DNA of 64,000 bases. It comes from an uncultured Bacteroidia bacterium (GTDB lineage Bacteria > Bacteroidota > Bacteroidia > Bacteroidales > UBA932). Made by a program: the position numbers and the translations under genes. Location: assembly GCA_902801205.1 (NCBI GenBank), contig CADCHE010000008.1, forward strand, positions 35,457-99,456, in the 5' to 3' direction. Shown in pieces: positions 63,600-64,000 of this stretch. The notes under the pieces are model-generated. The model was given only the letters and a program-made list of their open reading frames with translations, did not search any database and was not told the origin of the DNA. Every line of letters begins with the position of its first letter. Positions within the stretch are counted from its first letter, which is position 1.

Positions 63600-63930
63600 A
63601 TACCTTGCTCACCCGTCCCGCCTGCTCTTCCGCCCGTCCCGCCAGCTGCTCGGTCGCCCTGCCCGCCCGCCCTGCCCGCCCGCCCGGTCGCCTACCCGGT
63701 CGCCCCGTCAGCTGCTCGGTCGCCCTGCCCGTCAGGTTCGCCGCCCGGCTTGCCTTGCCCGCCTTGCCCGCCTGCCCGGTCGCCTTGCCCGCCTTGCTCG
63801 CCTGCCCGGTCGCCTGCCCGGTCGCCTTGCTCGTCAGGTTCGCCGCCCGGGCTCGCCTTGCTCACGCCATCCCGGACGTTCCCCGGCCGTTTCGCCGCGC
63901 CCTCCCCGTTCTCCCCATTTCTCGCTGACG
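63600..63930. repeat. C/T-rich low-complexity tandem repeat region
   Basis: Built of short CGCC-YTGCCCG-like modules with longer repeated blocks: a 23-bp block at 63643-63665 and 63709-63731, and an 18-bp block GTCAGGTTCGCCGCCCGG at 63731-63748 and 63833-63850. The plus strand is strongly pyrimidine-rich. Frames are open on both strands because of composition, with no family resemblance or start signals. After 63930 there are about 70 bp of ordinary AT-richer sequence with nothing identifiable. Confidence 0.7.
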
Positions 63931-64000
63931 CCTAAAGTGCTGTATGATAGCATAATGCATGATTCCCATACCCCGAAAACCGCCAGGGTAAATACGTTAT

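Noticed and set aside
63416-63601. Minus-strand 61-codon frame with Lys/Ala/Arg-rich 4-residue repeats, H1-like in look
   Set aside because: Arises directly from the 12-bp DNA repeat, overlaps the start of the DUF4832 gene and has no promoter or SD.
63452-63928. Plus-strand 158-codon frame
   Set aside because: Low-complexity Cys/Pro/Ala/Arg translation of the C/T-rich repeat with no start signal.
63488-63930. CRISPR array
   Set aside because: Units are short, degenerate and contiguous without unique spacers, and no cas genes are near.

Overview
The window reads as chromosomal DNA of a high-GC member of the Bacteroidales. The reasons are a SusC/SusD pair with its companion lipoproteins, an S46 dipeptidyl-peptidase, DUF5107 and DUF4832 secreted proteins, and promoters that fit the Bacteroidetes sigma-factor pattern (about TTTG, 19-21 nt, TAnnTTTG) in nearly every divergent intergenic gap. 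The genus cannot be fixed from sequence alone. Coding density is very high: many genes overlap by ATGA/TGATG junctions and several convergent pairs overlap at their 3' ends. I saw no rRNA, tRNA, insertion sequence, prophage or CRISPR array.

Layout. 1-9509: an outer-membrane uptake operon (SusC-type receptor cut by the window edge, SusD, DUF4843 and PKD-like lipoproteins, a large zinc metalloprotease) with no glycosidase, so peptide or glycopeptide uptake is plausible. 9525-17964: two secreted proteins of unclear role and an M1 peptidase-resB-ccsA operon. 18039-22865: AI-2E family permease, acyltransferase, an unknown 7-TM protein, MutY and an outer-membrane protein. 22932-29497: an operon of indolepyruvate:ferredoxin oxidoreductase (iorAB), an aminotransferase, two phenylacetate-CoA ligases and an ACT protein, which can connect arylacetates with aromatic amino acids. 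29457-36164: a zinc-type P-type ATPase, an AspT/YidE-like transporter, a nitrilase-family amidase, a dicarboxylate/amino-acid symporter and a GMP synthase ATP-pyrophosphatase subunit lacking its glutaminase half.

36458-49031 is one complete branched-chain amino-acid operon: promoter, leader peptide, attenuator, ilvD-ilvB-ilvN-ilvC-leuA-leuC-leuD-(citramalate synthase-like)-leuB-ilvE. The leader encodes a 24-residue peptide with 11 Ile/Val/Leu residues, followed by mutually exclusive antiterminator and terminator hairpins, so the operon is very probably controlled by ribosome-mediated attenuation. No threonine deaminase is present; the second isopropylmalate-synthase-like gene could supply 2-oxobutyrate through citramalate.

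49024-53129 holds a DPP11-like peptidase and a secreted FAD protein on either side of a divergent promoter. 58807-53137 (minus strand) is the most unusual locus: a tightly packed operon of a STAS anti-anti-sigma-like protein, a RelA/SpoT-type alarmone synthetase, a cytidylate-kinase-like protein, a fusion of an RSH/MESH1-type alarmone hydrolase with an aminoglycoside-phosphotransferase-like kinase, and a membrane sensor combining a SpoIIE phosphatase with an RsbW-type kinase domain. It looks like a partner-switching stress module physically tied to (p)ppGpp synthesis and hydrolysis. 63419-58869 is an operon of two tandemly duplicated DUF4832 secreted proteins and a type-B carboxylesterase lipoprotein. 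The last ~0.5 kb is low-complexity, C/T-rich tandem repeat without a credible gene.
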